This document shows positions 1 through 7,066 of a DNA stretch of 11,517 bases, piece after piece. Numbering within the stretch: the first letter of the stretch is position 1; each line of letters starts with the position of its first letter. The position numbers were made by a program, and so were the translations under genes. The stretch comes from Gracilaria caudata (lineage: Eukaryota; Rhodophyta; Florideophyceae; Gracilariales; Gracilariaceae): positions 1-11,517 of the forward strand of contig JASCIV010000830.1 of assembly GCA_030374735.1 (NCBI GenBank), in the 5' to 3' direction. The notes beneath the pieces were generated by a model. It was not told the origin of the DNA. It saw nothing but the letters and a program-made list of their open reading frames with translations, and searched no databases.

Positions 1-103
1 CGTGTACACACAATAAGGTTTTTCCCTTAGTTTGAAAATAACAAACGGGCTGGAATCAGGGGCTTAGCGTTTAAGGAAGAAATCCTTAATTGAAAAGGCC
101 TAG

Positions 104-403
104 TGGAGATGCCCTAATGGATCTAACGCAGTGCGGAGTTGCTCGGTCGAGGAGCGTTTGTATGATCGCAAACGGCGTAAGGTTTCCGTTGACAGCTATG
201 GTGATTGTGACTTTGTTCCGGGTTCTGTTGCTAAGGTTGAACGATTGTGGTCAACGGCGAGTAATATTTTGACGGATCGTCGTATGAAAATGACTTCGCT
301 TTTGTTTGAGGCACTTTTATTTCTTCGCGTCAATGAGGACTACTGGGACGAAGAAGCTGTGCAACAGGCTTTTTGTTGTGTCAAAAATACTAACGAAGAT
401 TGA
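104..403 (+). pseudogene. hAT transposase C-terminal dimerisation domain fragment
   Basis: About 99 codons are open between an in-frame TAG (101-103) and TGA (401-403). The stretch VERLWSTASNILTDRR followed by FEALLFLRVNEDYWDE is the classic hAT C-terminal dimerisation signature (VERxxS..., then FEALLFLRxN...W). Before it lies a basic segment ERLYDRKRRK, as is usual just upstream of that domain. There is no ATG in this frame. The DDE/RNase H-like catalytic core, the BED zinc finger and the insertion domain are not visible, and all three forward frames upstream hit stops within the first 110 bases. The fragment is therefore either a decayed copy or the tail of a disrupted gene whose front lies left of the window. 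Transposase function is not expected from this copy. Confidence 0.75.
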
Positions 404-498
404 CTACTGGTATGGAATGTCTTAATAAGAACTTTGTCGTTTCATAGGTGGTATTCACGGTTGTAACGACCAGTAACGACCTCAATGTACTTGTCGTT

Positions 499-631
499 GA
501 TTGCGTTTGATTGCTCAGACAGCTGCAATTGCAATCGCAATCTCGATTGCTGCGTGAAGTAAAGAGCTGCTTGATTGCAATAATTGCTTTTCGGCCTCCA
601 ATCAATCGCAATTGAATTGCTTGCACCCCTG
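499..631. repeat. hAT subterminal repeats and right terminal inverted repeat
   Basis: GATTGC occurs at 499-504, 509-514, 545-550 and 573-578. Its complement-type GCAAT/GCAATC forms crowd 525-542, and a further cluster with CAATCGCAATTG runs 603-614. Several copies face each other and form near-palindromes. The block finishes with GCTTGCACCCCTG. In known hAT elements, short motifs repeated in both orientations just inside the ends bind the transposase, so this is the likely recognition region. That role is inferred from the family; only the repeats are seen directly. Confidence 0.65.
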
Positions 632-1431
632 ACGTTAAGAAACTTGGCGGACGAAAAGTGTGCAAGTTGCTGTTTTAGTTTGCGTTTCGGAACCTCTTGG
701 AGCGTTCCACGTCCGGCACTTTGATGAAGACGGTGTAAAACAGTTCCAAACTGCTAACTGATACGCCGTCGATCGTCATCCGCATGGCCAAGTTACTCGT
801 CAAAATGTCCGAAACGCTCCAGTGTTGGAGCTTTCTCTGGCAGCCCACCACATCTTTGAGGACAGCAACTTTTTGTAGATGACGTTTCTCATCTGAAAGA
901 ACATCACCGCGATGTCAGTAGCGGTCTTTATGAGAACGAAATTCTGTTACCGACGCAGGGCATGATACGCTGGCGGTGCTTCGACAGGCAGTGGTCAACA
1001 TTCCTAATATTGCTCGTCGCACTACCTGGCTCGGAAAATACCGTGCCGCTACCTGAGATTCTGTGAGGGACTCACCTCACCACGAATTGGCGAGATCATG
1101 ACCTTGTACTGCTAGAAATTATCCAGGAAGAAGACGTTGCGCCCTGCGCAAGCCATTGGTTGTCAAGAACGGTACCATAATGCTTCCAATTTTTATGGGA
1201 AGATGTGTTAAACCAAAGATATAACTGAACACAGCCAACCTTTGTCTATGGCAGTTGACTTAACACACAAGCGGCTTTCACACAACAGCTCATGGTGCCA
1301 GTGTTTTATCCGATGTATCATGCCCCACTCATTATTTAATGCAGAACTCTAAGGTTACAATACCAGCTTGTGGAGCTATCTGGGGTAGCCAACGCAACGA
1401 GAGAGAAAGTGAGGTGTGCTTGTGGGTGCTA
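632..1431. other. Intergenic, relatively AT-rich DNA with no recognised gene
   Basis: No open frame longer than about 40 codons carries a family signature here. The longest suggestive piece is 934-1053 on the plus strand, 40 codons between two TGA stops and containing AVVNIPNIARRTTWLGKYR. A second short frame is open at about 1082-1180. They could be worn pieces of an old gene or transposon, but I do not recognise either. No tRNA, CRISPR array or tandem repeat was seen. The right part should include the 3' untranslated region of the kinase-like gene on the minus strand. Confidence 0.5.
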
Positions 1432-2229
1432 TCAACAAGTCTGTGGTCCCTCATTCATATCTACACAGCTGACATCTTCTTCCAGAAACGCTTCAATTCG
1501 GCTTAGACCGTAATAGTCATTCTCCTTTTCCGAGACATTTATCCAATCGCGATCGAATCCTGGTGTGCCCGCTTTATATCCAAGCCGTTGTCCTTCTTTC
1601 CGACAGGAATCAAAATCAATGATGACGGGAGTGTCATTTTCTCGAAACATAATATTTCCTGGATTAATGTCGTTATGACAGTATCCGAGAGAGTGAAGGT
1701 GTTGTATGCCTTGTCTAATCCCCTCTAAACATAACCCCTTATCGGCATCTCCGCGAAAAACTCTTGCTCTTTCGTACAGCGTCTCAGAATATTTCTCAAA
1801 GCAAAGGGCAACTACTCTCCCATCATTGAGCTGGCAACCTAAGTAGGTCGCGATGTTAGGATGTGGCTTTTTCATGAGAACCTCACAGACCTCTGCTTCC
1901 TGAACCATTAGTTCCTTTAGATGTGTATGCTTGGTACCATCAAATTTATAGGTTATGAGATTGGGCTTCTTGAGGTAGCACTCTCTTAGATTTGGCGTAT
2001 GATAAACTGTGAAGCGCCTCTCATCAAAGATGGGGTACACATGCTCCGAAGGAATCGGAAATCCATCTAGAGCGGATGGATCAAGACTTCGTTCTTCGGC
2101 AGCGTATACCCTGCGAGGAATGTGTGCGATGAACAGCTGTCGATCATTACCATAAAGTATCACTGTGCGCAACAGCTTTGGCTTCCCTTCAACGACTTCA
2201 AATTGTTCCACACATTTCATAATTTGCAT
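1432..2229 (-). CDS. Small atypical protein kinase, fungal-type family
   Basis: The 265-residue product looks intact. The catalytic loop is HNDINPGNIM (His185, Asn186, Asp187, Asn192), matching the HRDxKPxN kinase loop with Asn in place of Arg. The magnesium motif is IIDFDSC, with DFD in place of DFG (Asp205). A helix with Glu111 (VQEAEVCEVL) before HPNIATYLG resembles the alpha-C region, and Lys95 may be the ATP lysine. No glycine-rich loop is obvious. The chain stops soon after GTPGFDRDW...NDYYGL, so APE and most of the usual C-lobe helices are missing. I recall this short form, with an HNDIN loop and IIDFDSC, from a large family in filamentous ascomycetes, so the length is normal for the family. 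ATG 2229 is the first Met; Met4 at 2220 is an alternative. Substrate unknown. The reading frame is AT-rich beside GC-rich neighbours and lies about 800 bp from a transposon end. Kinase fold likely; activity unproven. Confidence 0.8.
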   Translation of the reverse strand: MQIMKCVEQFEVVEGKPKLLRTVILYGNDRQLFIAHIPRRVYAAEERSLDPSALDGFPIPSEHVYPIFDERRFTVYHTPNLRECYLKKPNLITYKFDGTKHTHLKELMVQEAEVCEVLMKKPHPNIATYLGCQLNDGRVVALCFEKYSETLYERARVFRGDADKGLCLEGIRQGIQHLHSLGYCHNDINPGNIMFRENDTPVIIDFDSCRKEGQRLGYKAGTPGFDRDWINVSEKENDYYGLSRIEAFLEEDVSCVDMNEGPQTC

Positions 2230-2992
2230 GTTGAGGTTGGGGCGTAGACCGAAGCACAAAGGCAGGCCGGCTAGGACGGGGCAAATGTTATGGAATGACT
2301 TCCAAGAGCATACACTTGGCGAATCAAGTCCGTCCTTTGAGAGCGGCTGGCCATTTTCTTACAAGGGTGAGGGATATCCTTCCAGCCCTTTTACTAAGAA
2401 GGGAGGGATGCGATGGTAGAACGCTGCCATTCTACTTCGGGTGAGAGGGTCAAAAGGATGAAATATTATGAGCTACGCTTGGTACCTTTAACAACGTGTA
2501 CACACGAAATTTCGAGAGATGATGGATGGTGGCGGTTCGTGGTCAACCCCGGCGGATGGCCGGGACCTCGTGGCACCTGTCCAGCACCTTGACCTTTCAT
2601 TGCTTTCTGGCAGGAATTGCGGGGTGGAACCGGGCTTGCCATTGCTGCCGCGCTCGCGCGGCAACGCAGGGCATTGCCGGTTGGGGGGCTGTGATGCGAC
2701 GCCAGCACAGTACAGCTTAGATAGTCCGCAGCCCACGCGGCGGCGCCGTGGCGCGTACACGCTCTGGCGCGGCGAGCATTCCCCCACCGCCAGCTCGCCT
2801 AACTTTACCTATTCGCCTCCTCCGCGACCCGTCCTAGTCGCACTGCTCCGCTCAACCGTATATACTTTTCACGCCTGACTCGCTTCGCTGCCCCGGAACC
2901 CATCCTCATTTACGGCCGTACTTACCCTTCCCGCTTGCGTGTGTCGCTCGAGCCGCTGTTGTTCCGGTTCTCGTCCGAAGTTGGTGGTCTCC
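2230..2992. promoter_or_regulatory. Divergent intergenic region between kinase-like and RING genes
   Basis: The two genes are transcribed away from each other, so both promoters should be in these 763 bases. Composition changes near 2520: the left third is mixed in GC and the right part is GC-rich. A TATA-like GTATATA lies at 2858-2864, about 130 bases before the RING ATG. A 6-bp stem GTAGAA/TTCTAC with an 8-base loop sits at 2416-2435, and a 10-base palindrome CGAAATTTCG at 2505-2514. None of these is proven functional. Forward open frames in 2519-2878 are free of family signatures and look like GC-driven chance frames. Confidence 0.4.
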
Positions 2993-3870
2993 ATGCTCCT
3001 TCCTACGCGGCCCCGGTCCGTTTCTTCCGCGTTGGAATATGTTCCTATTGATTTGCTGTCGATAGTTCGCCAAGAAGCAGCATCGTCGAACGGGATACAA
3101 GCGAGCCAGCGTTCGATATGGATTATTATCTGCGTCGTGTTGGCCGTGCTGCTCTTTGTGGTGGTGATGTTGTTGGTGTTCCGTCTAGTGCTCCGCACGC
3201 GACGTCATACCCCCCTTGCCGCTGAGAATGCAGAGAACGGCGCATCTCCACGCCGTGCCGATCGCGAGCGCTTGGTGTTCGCCTATCTACCGGCGCAAGC
3301 GCCTGCCATTGTTCGTATGCAACGCCTCGCGAAAAAGGCCGGCCTTTCGCCTCAAGAGTTGGACTCTGTGGCACCCGCAACACCTTACGCCAGACATTCG
3401 TCCAACTCGTCAGATATCGAAGCAAATAAGAGCGACGACCACGTTTGTGCGGTTTGTTTGGAAGAAATGGTGGACGGTAGCAACACGCGACGCCTTCCGT
3501 GTGGCCATTGGTTTGACGCAGAGTACGTTACGATTGGTTTTCGGTGTGCACAGCTCACGCGCATTGCTTTTGATGTTCTAACCACGCTTCTTTTCCTTTG
3601 TTCATGTAAAGTTGTATCGACGTATGGGCCACAAAAGCTAACCGGTGTCCTGTTTGCAACGCTAACATCGTCGACGAAGAAGAGCTGGAAAGACGTCGTC
3701 TCGGAGTGTTCGACGCCTCTGATCATAGCGTTCGACAACGTCGAAGGCGCGCACGTGGCGAGAACGGCACGTTCGAGCTAGCCATTGTGAATGAACAAAA
3801 CTTCGTGGTTTCAGAGAGCAGTGCGTCACCATCCAGAACGGAGTCTAACGTGGTGATTGTAGACCCGTAG
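2993..3870 (+). CDS. Single-pass membrane RING-type E3 ubiquitin ligase, ATL-like, two exons
   Basis: Exon 1 (2993-3522) joins exon 2 (3612-3870) to give 262 residues. One strongly hydrophobic segment (about 42-67, IWIIICVVLAVLLF...) is followed by basic RTRRH, predicting a lumenal or outside N-terminus and a cytosolic RING. AGLSPQELDSVAP (116-128) resembles the GLD motif before the RING in plant ATL ligases. The RING reads C152-x2-C155, C170-x-H172, x2, Asp175, x2, C178-IDVW, C189-PV-C192. Without the intron the frame loses the last four ligands, which is the main evidence for splicing. Asp175 sits where RING-H2 has His and RING-HC has Cys. The tail is basic, then Ser-rich. Its role would be to bring an E2~ubiquitin to membrane targets; the substrate is unknown. 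ATG 2993 is the first in frame; an upstream exon cannot be excluded. Its 3' end faces the PRCC gene at 116 bp. Confidence 0.8.
3523..3611 (+). other. Spliceosomal intron in the RING gene
   Basis: The 89-nt segment starts GTACGT and ends AAG. A branch-point-like TTCTAAC lies about 30 bases before the acceptor, and a T-rich stretch (CTTCTTTTCC) follows it. Removal joins GA to T to make Asp177 and puts Cys178-Ile-Asp-Val-Trp directly after the first RING half, exactly the expected spacing. The unspliced frame continues but encodes no ligands. The AAG acceptor is less usual than CAG or TAG. Confidence 0.8.
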
Positions 3871-3986
3871 TGCGATAGAATCCCCTTTTTTTTTTTTATC
3901 AAACTGTCATGTAGATAGATCTGTATGCAAGCTCTTACATATCTGTTCTTTCAAGTTCTGTAACATTGTAAACCTTCTTTTTTTTG
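3871..3986. other. Convergent 3' gap between RING and PRCC genes
   Basis: Only 116 bases separate the stop codons, so the 3' untranslated regions must be short or overlap. A run of 12 T lies at 3886-3897 and a run of 8 T at 3978-3985, directly beside the PRCC stop. TGTAA occurs twice for the plus strand (3959-3963, 3967-3971) and once for the minus strand (3939-3935). TGTAA is a polyadenylation signal in green algae, but other 3' ends in the window lack it. Confidence 0.35.
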
Positions 3987-4502
3987 CTACCGTTTCCGTC
4001 GCGATGCAGATCCAGGCAACACCGCTTGGGCTGCCTGAAGCGCCAGCGCGTCCGCCGCCAGTGCAGTGATTTGATGCTTTCGACGAGCAACGCGGCCTAC
4101 GTTGCGCGACTTTGAGATTTGCTGAGCCAAGCGTGTGGCACTATTGCGGAGCGCTGACGCGGGGATGTGATCATTCGAGTTTGCCAGTCGAACATTCGTG
4201 GTGGCGTTAATATCGATAAAGTTCACATCTGCGAGGTCGTGCCCTGCTCGGCGGAGCTCGGCGGCCAATTCAGCAGGTATGTCTGCATTGGCGGCGTGCG
4301 ACTTTGTTGGTTTGGAATGATGTTCCGAGGCGTTCTCAGCGGACGAGGACCTGGATTGAAGGCGGGCGTTGTTCTCCGACGCCTCAGGGGTCTTTGAAGA
4401 CGACTGGTGCTGCGAAGGCTTCGACGTGTCACGCGCGTCCTCCTGTGGCTCGGATGCCTCAGAGGAGTCTGAATCGTAAGTGTTTAGCATGGCCAGCGAC
4501 AT
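3987..4502 (-). CDS. PRCC: PRCC-like protein, short homologue
   Basis: The 171-residue, intronless protein keeps the order of landmarks I recall from animal PRCC. It begins MSLAMLNTYDSDSSEASEP (human PRCC starts MSLVAYASSDESEPD). It has DVNFIDIN (92-99), like the NFVEI segment before the conserved C-terminus, and then RRKHQIT (140-146), like the RRKHQIT of the PRCC C-terminal domain. The middle (about 20-70) is Ser/Lys/Glu-rich and probably disordered. It is far shorter than human PRCC (491 residues): the long proline-rich region is absent, and the chain ends in GSASRRKR without the usual QTQAKYGF-type end. PRCC is nuclear, associated with splicing factors and reported to bind MAD2L2. A nuclear role is inferred; a basic C-terminus could be the localisation signal. 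Start 4502 is chosen because MSL matches the family; Met5 is an alternative. Confidence 0.72.
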   Translation of the reverse strand: MSLAMLNTYDSDSSEASEPQEDARDTSKPSQHQSSSKTPEASENNARLQSRSSSAENASEHHSKPTKSHAANADIPAELAAELRRAGHDLADVNFIDINATTNVRLANSNDHIPASALRNSATRLAQQISKSRNVGRVARRKHQITALAADALALQAAQAVLPGSASRRKR

Positions 4503-5126
4503 GATGGTGTTGACGGGTCTCGAGGACTCGAACGGTTAGCTTGCTGATGTGTGCTGAATATCGGGAGCGGTAGCTGTATGTGGACAAAAAGCGAGAAGGC
4601 AGGAAGGTGTGCCGCTTATCCAAAAGAGCGAATCAATACTTCGACGCGGTCGCAGGAATGTCTCACTAGTGGAAGCACTCTCGCCCTCATGCAATTACCT
4701 TCGTATACTAATACTGCCAGTGAGCTCGAGAGAAACTGGCAGAAGAACAGAAAATCTACGGCCTGTTCAGCCTTGGACCGAATTGTAGTCCTGAACCGCC
4801 GCATCATGCGCCGGGAACGAGGCGCGCGAGTAGCGAGACGTAAAGGCGCCAAAACGGGCGTCGCGGGGCAGATTTGATTTCAAAAAAAAAAAAAACAAGT
4901 TACACAAACGAGGCATTTGTATCTGTACCCTTTGTTCTCTTTCTTGAAGCAGCACGCTCCTCTCAGGGCTGCGTCGTGACTTTGTCAATGAACTACGAAC
5001 GCATCGAACATTGAACGCATCTGCTCTGTACTTGATGCATCTCAGCCTTCGCTGCACCCTCATCACAAATCCCGCTACGACGCGATTCGAATGAGTTCAT
5101 GAACAAATGCGTGAACGCCCGGCGCC
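4503..5126. promoter_or_regulatory. Divergent intergenic region between PRCC-like and PP2-A10-like genes
   Basis: Both flanking genes point outward, so this should carry both promoters. It contains an A-run at 4882-4894 and no clear TATA box. Forward 4551-4877 and reverse 4767-5066 are open, but their translations show no domain, and they overlap each other on opposite strands. I treat them as chance frames. Close to the plus-strand gene there are three upstream ATGs at 5091, 5099 and 5107. The first opens a 3-codon frame and the third a 7-codon frame whose TGA overlaps the main ATG. Confidence 0.4.
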
Positions 5127-6254
5127 ATGAAACCGCCTCGACCCTCGCCGCGTGTGCTCGCCGTGCTTGCGCTAGCGCTCGCGCTGCTTCGACACCGCAA
5201 GCCGATTCAAAGCAGCCTTCGGCAGCTACTTGATGCCATTCGCCGCACGCTGAATGCGTTACAACTCACCTCCAATCTGTTCTCAGAGACGTCCAACGAC
5301 CTACGAGCGTACTTGCGTCCGTCCACCACACGCCGCGTGCAGCGCGGTCGTCGAGCGCCGCTTTCAGCGCGCCAAGTGGTGGTACCCTCCGTGCCGCGCA
5401 GCGTTCGGCGCGTGCTGCGCCTGCTGGCGTCGGAAGACGGGCTCGCTGTGATATACAACATTGCGGGCGGTGCTGCACGCGGTGTTGCGCGTGAGATGCA
5501 TCGCGCTCCTTCTTGCAGTCACGTGCACGCCGATGGCATGCAACAAGTGATAGACACGCTGGCGTCTTCGTCCGGTCAACGGCTCGTCAACGGCGCGGTG
5601 TGCACGGCTGTGCGCGAGGGGGTGCACACGTTTCTGCAGCATCAACGCGAGGGAGACGCGCCACAGGCCGATGTGGACTGGGCGCAGAAGATGATTGACG
5701 CCGTTTTGAGCGACAGGGGACAGGCGTTTCTGCTCAAACTTACGCACGAGCTCACGCGCTCGGTTGTGCCCATTCTGCTGGAGAGCGGGTCACAGACGCG
5801 GCGCGACTGGGGCGAAGTGCGTCAAGAGGCCACGTCGCGTACGTCATCGTCGCAGACGACTCCCGTTGTGAAGAGAGCGTTGTCGTTCAGCAACCGCGAG
5901 CAGGCGCACTCTGAGCGAACGGCGCAGAGCGCAAGCAAGGAGTCTCCCGTGACGCGGCACTTGGTGAGGAGCGTGATGCAGGAACAGGGTCGAATGGGCG
6001 TGATTGAACGGCTTGCGTTGCTTGCCATCCGTGACAAGCAGCTGGTGCGAGAGGTGGTAAGAACGGTTGTGGCGGAGGCGGTACGAACGTATCTGACAAC
6101 ACAGGCGGAGCTGCGTGTGTATGGGAGCAAATCGAGTGGTGCGCAGCAGGTGCAACAGTCGTTGTGGAAAGCATTGATACGCTCCGCGCTGGTGGATATC
6201 AAACGAGCGCTCTTGTCTCGCGGAGAAGAGAGCGCTGGTTGGGTGATTTTCTAA
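5127..6254 (+). CDS. PHLOEM PROTEIN 2-LIKE A10-like protein with internal repeats
   Basis: The 375 residues are uninterrupted. Residues 9-21 (RVLAVLALALALL) form one short hydrophobic anchor followed by basic RHRK, suggesting a membrane tether or targeting signal. The rest is helical and built from a recurring unit: three or four residues, hydrophobic pair, A/L-S, two polar residues, Gly, then a helix. Units are seen at about 92-124 (LLASEDGLAVIYNIAGGAAR), 138-170 (TLASSSGQRLVNGAVC) and 186-219 (AVLSDRGQAFLLKL), with a looser one at 279-323. The anchor, an early DLRAYL like plant DLKEFL, and the SxxG units match what I recall of the plant PP2-A10-like family, whose biochemical role is not defined. 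It is not the PP2 lectin domain itself. A Ser/Thr-rich linker covers about 235-272. The 3' end faces ALKBH6 at 164 bp. Gene certain; family assignment moderate. Confidence 0.6.
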   Translation: MKPPRPSPRVLAVLALALALLRHRKPIQSSLRQLLDAIRRTLNALQLTSNLFSETSNDLRAYLRPSTTRRVQRGRRAPLSARQVVVPSVPRSVRRVLRLLASEDGLAVIYNIAGGAARGVAREMHRAPSCSHVHADGMQQVIDTLASSSGQRLVNGAVCTAVREGVHTFLQHQREGDAPQADVDWAQKMIDAVLSDRGQAFLLKLTHELTRSVVPILLESGSQTRRDWGEVRQEATSRTSSSQTTPVVKRALSFSNREQAHSERTAQSASKESPVTRHLVRSVMQEQGRMGVIERLALLAIRDKQLVREVVRTVVAEAVRTYLTTQAELRVYGSKSSGAQQVQQSLWKALIRSALVDIKRALLSRGEESAGWVIF

Positions 6255-6418
6255 AGCGCGGCCTGCGGTGTTCAACTCAATAATTTTTAAAGCTTTGAGG
6301 GTGGCGCGCTGCTTTTTTTATGTATGGAGCTGCTGCAGGATGCACGTACCGTAAGTAGAAACTACCACGGCGTCAAAGGGAAGATGGTGTGGTTTCTCTG
6401 TTTCGCTTTTTTGTTTTC
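6255..6418. other. Convergent 3' gap between PP2-A10-like and ALKBH6 genes
   Basis: The stop codons are 164 bases apart. AATAATTTTTAAAG follows the plus-strand stop at about 6279-6292 and may serve as an AU-rich polyadenylation element; AATAAA itself is absent. A short T-run at 6313-6319 reads as A-run for the minus-strand gene. No further gene is seen. Confidence 0.3.
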
Positions 6419-7066
6419 TTATCGTTTGCGCCCCAGCGGGTTGCGCAGCGTGCGGCAGCTCGCACGCACGGTCAGTGAGATGCGCTCTGCTCTCGATATG
6501 CAAGTGCCCCGTTCGTGTTGAGACGCATTGAGTACGGACTGATCAATAGTATCGACATACCTCTCTACGATGGCGTGGTACATGTGTTCGTACACATGTC
6601 CGGATAGCACGAGCAAGGACCGCGGGCGCAGAAGCATGGAGGCCGCATGGTCGCCGACGCCACCTTTTTCTGCGCCGTTGTAGAAGTGCATCACAATTGG
6701 CGACTGAAGCGAAATGATGGCCGCCAGCGGCTTGTACGCCGGTCCGTCTTCGTGCGCGTGGATGCCCTGACCCGGAAGGTAGCGGTTTACTAGCACATGG
6801 TTGGGCGGCGAGTTGAATATGTTGCAGTCGGTCAGTTGCTGGACGAGCGGTTGCAGAAAGGGGGGAAGCGCGCTGGGCAGCATGCCTTTGATGTGCGGCA
6901 GACCGCCCCAGTTTTGGAGAGCGCGGTTGTGGAGCTGTTTCCATGCGGTGCGGTGCGAGTTGACGTCGTGGAGCAGCTGCAGTTCTTGCGATCGTGTGAT
7001 GAAATCGTCGTAGTAACGCAGGGAGGGCAGTTTGGGGTGCTCGAACGGTGACTGCGAAGGAGCCAT
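6419..7066 (-). CDS. ALKBH6: ALKBH6, Fe(II)/2-oxoglutarate-dependent AlkB-family dioxygenase
   Basis: The 215-residue product has the complete AlkB active site: iron ligands His105 and Asp107 (in GIHAHEDGPAY) and His164 (YEHMYHAI), and 2-oxoglutarate arginines Arg195 and Arg201 (RISLTVR). The ALKBH6 subtype is indicated by LQNWGGLPH (50-58), PPNHVLVNRYLPGQGI (87-102) and RPRSLLVLSG (147-156), which I recall nearly unchanged in animal and plant ALKBH6. Length is close to human ALKBH6 (238). AlkB enzymes remove alkyl groups from nucleic acids; ALKBH6 substrates are little defined, and nuclear/cytosolic location is known from other organisms. The frame is open upstream to 7222 (a proline-rich 52-residue extension), but that stretch has no ATG, so 7066 is the start. 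The intronless frame lies head-to-head with the dehydrogenase gene. Confidence 0.88.
   Translation of the reverse strand: MAPSQSPFEHPKLPSLRYYDDFITRSQELQLLHDVNSHRTAWKQLHNRALQNWGGLPHIKGMLPSALPPFLQPLVQQLTDCNIFNSPPNHVLVNRYLPGQGIHAHEDGPAYKPLAAIISLQSPIVMHFYNGAEKGGVGDHAASMLLRPRSLLVLSGHVYEHMYHAIVERYVDTIDQSVLNASQHERGTCISRAERISLTVRASCRTLRNPLGRKR

Larger units (their letters stand above)
1..631 (+). mobile_element. 3' portion of a hAT-family DNA transposon, left end outside the window
   Basis: Three signals agree. A transposase C-terminal segment of hAT type is encoded at 104-403. A dense set of GATTGC/GCAAT subterminal repeats lies at 499-620. The block ends in CACCCCTG (624-631), the inverse complement of the CAGGGGTG-type end common in hAT elements. 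The next 8 bases (632-639, ACGTTAAG) would be the right copy of an 8-bp target duplication, the usual hAT length. The left terminal repeat and left duplication are not in the window, so the true length is unknown. The transposase frame is closed by a stop at 101-103, so this copy looks inactive. Element type is fairly secure; the exact right boundary is an inference from the motif. Confidence 0.7.

Noticed and set aside
2495..2505. CGTGTACACAC also found at the very start of the window (1-11)
   Set aside because: An 11-base match containing an 8-base palindrome could mark the edges of an insertion, but flanks do not match and there are no other copies; too weak to call.
3935..3971. TGTAA polyadenylation signals suggesting a green alga
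   Set aside because: Present only at one of several 3' ends; the others lack it, so it is not a lineage marker here.
4551..4877. Plus-strand 108-codon frame between PRCC and PP2-A10-like genes
   Set aside because: No family motif, an unlikely residue mix and overlap with an opposite frame of similar quality; both look like chance frames in a promoter region.
6555..6560. GTATGT donor-like site inside ALKBH6 on the minus strand
   Set aside because: The unspliced frame continues with VDTID, which aligns with the VDALD stretch I recall in human ALKBH6, and on to RISLTVR. No intron is needed.
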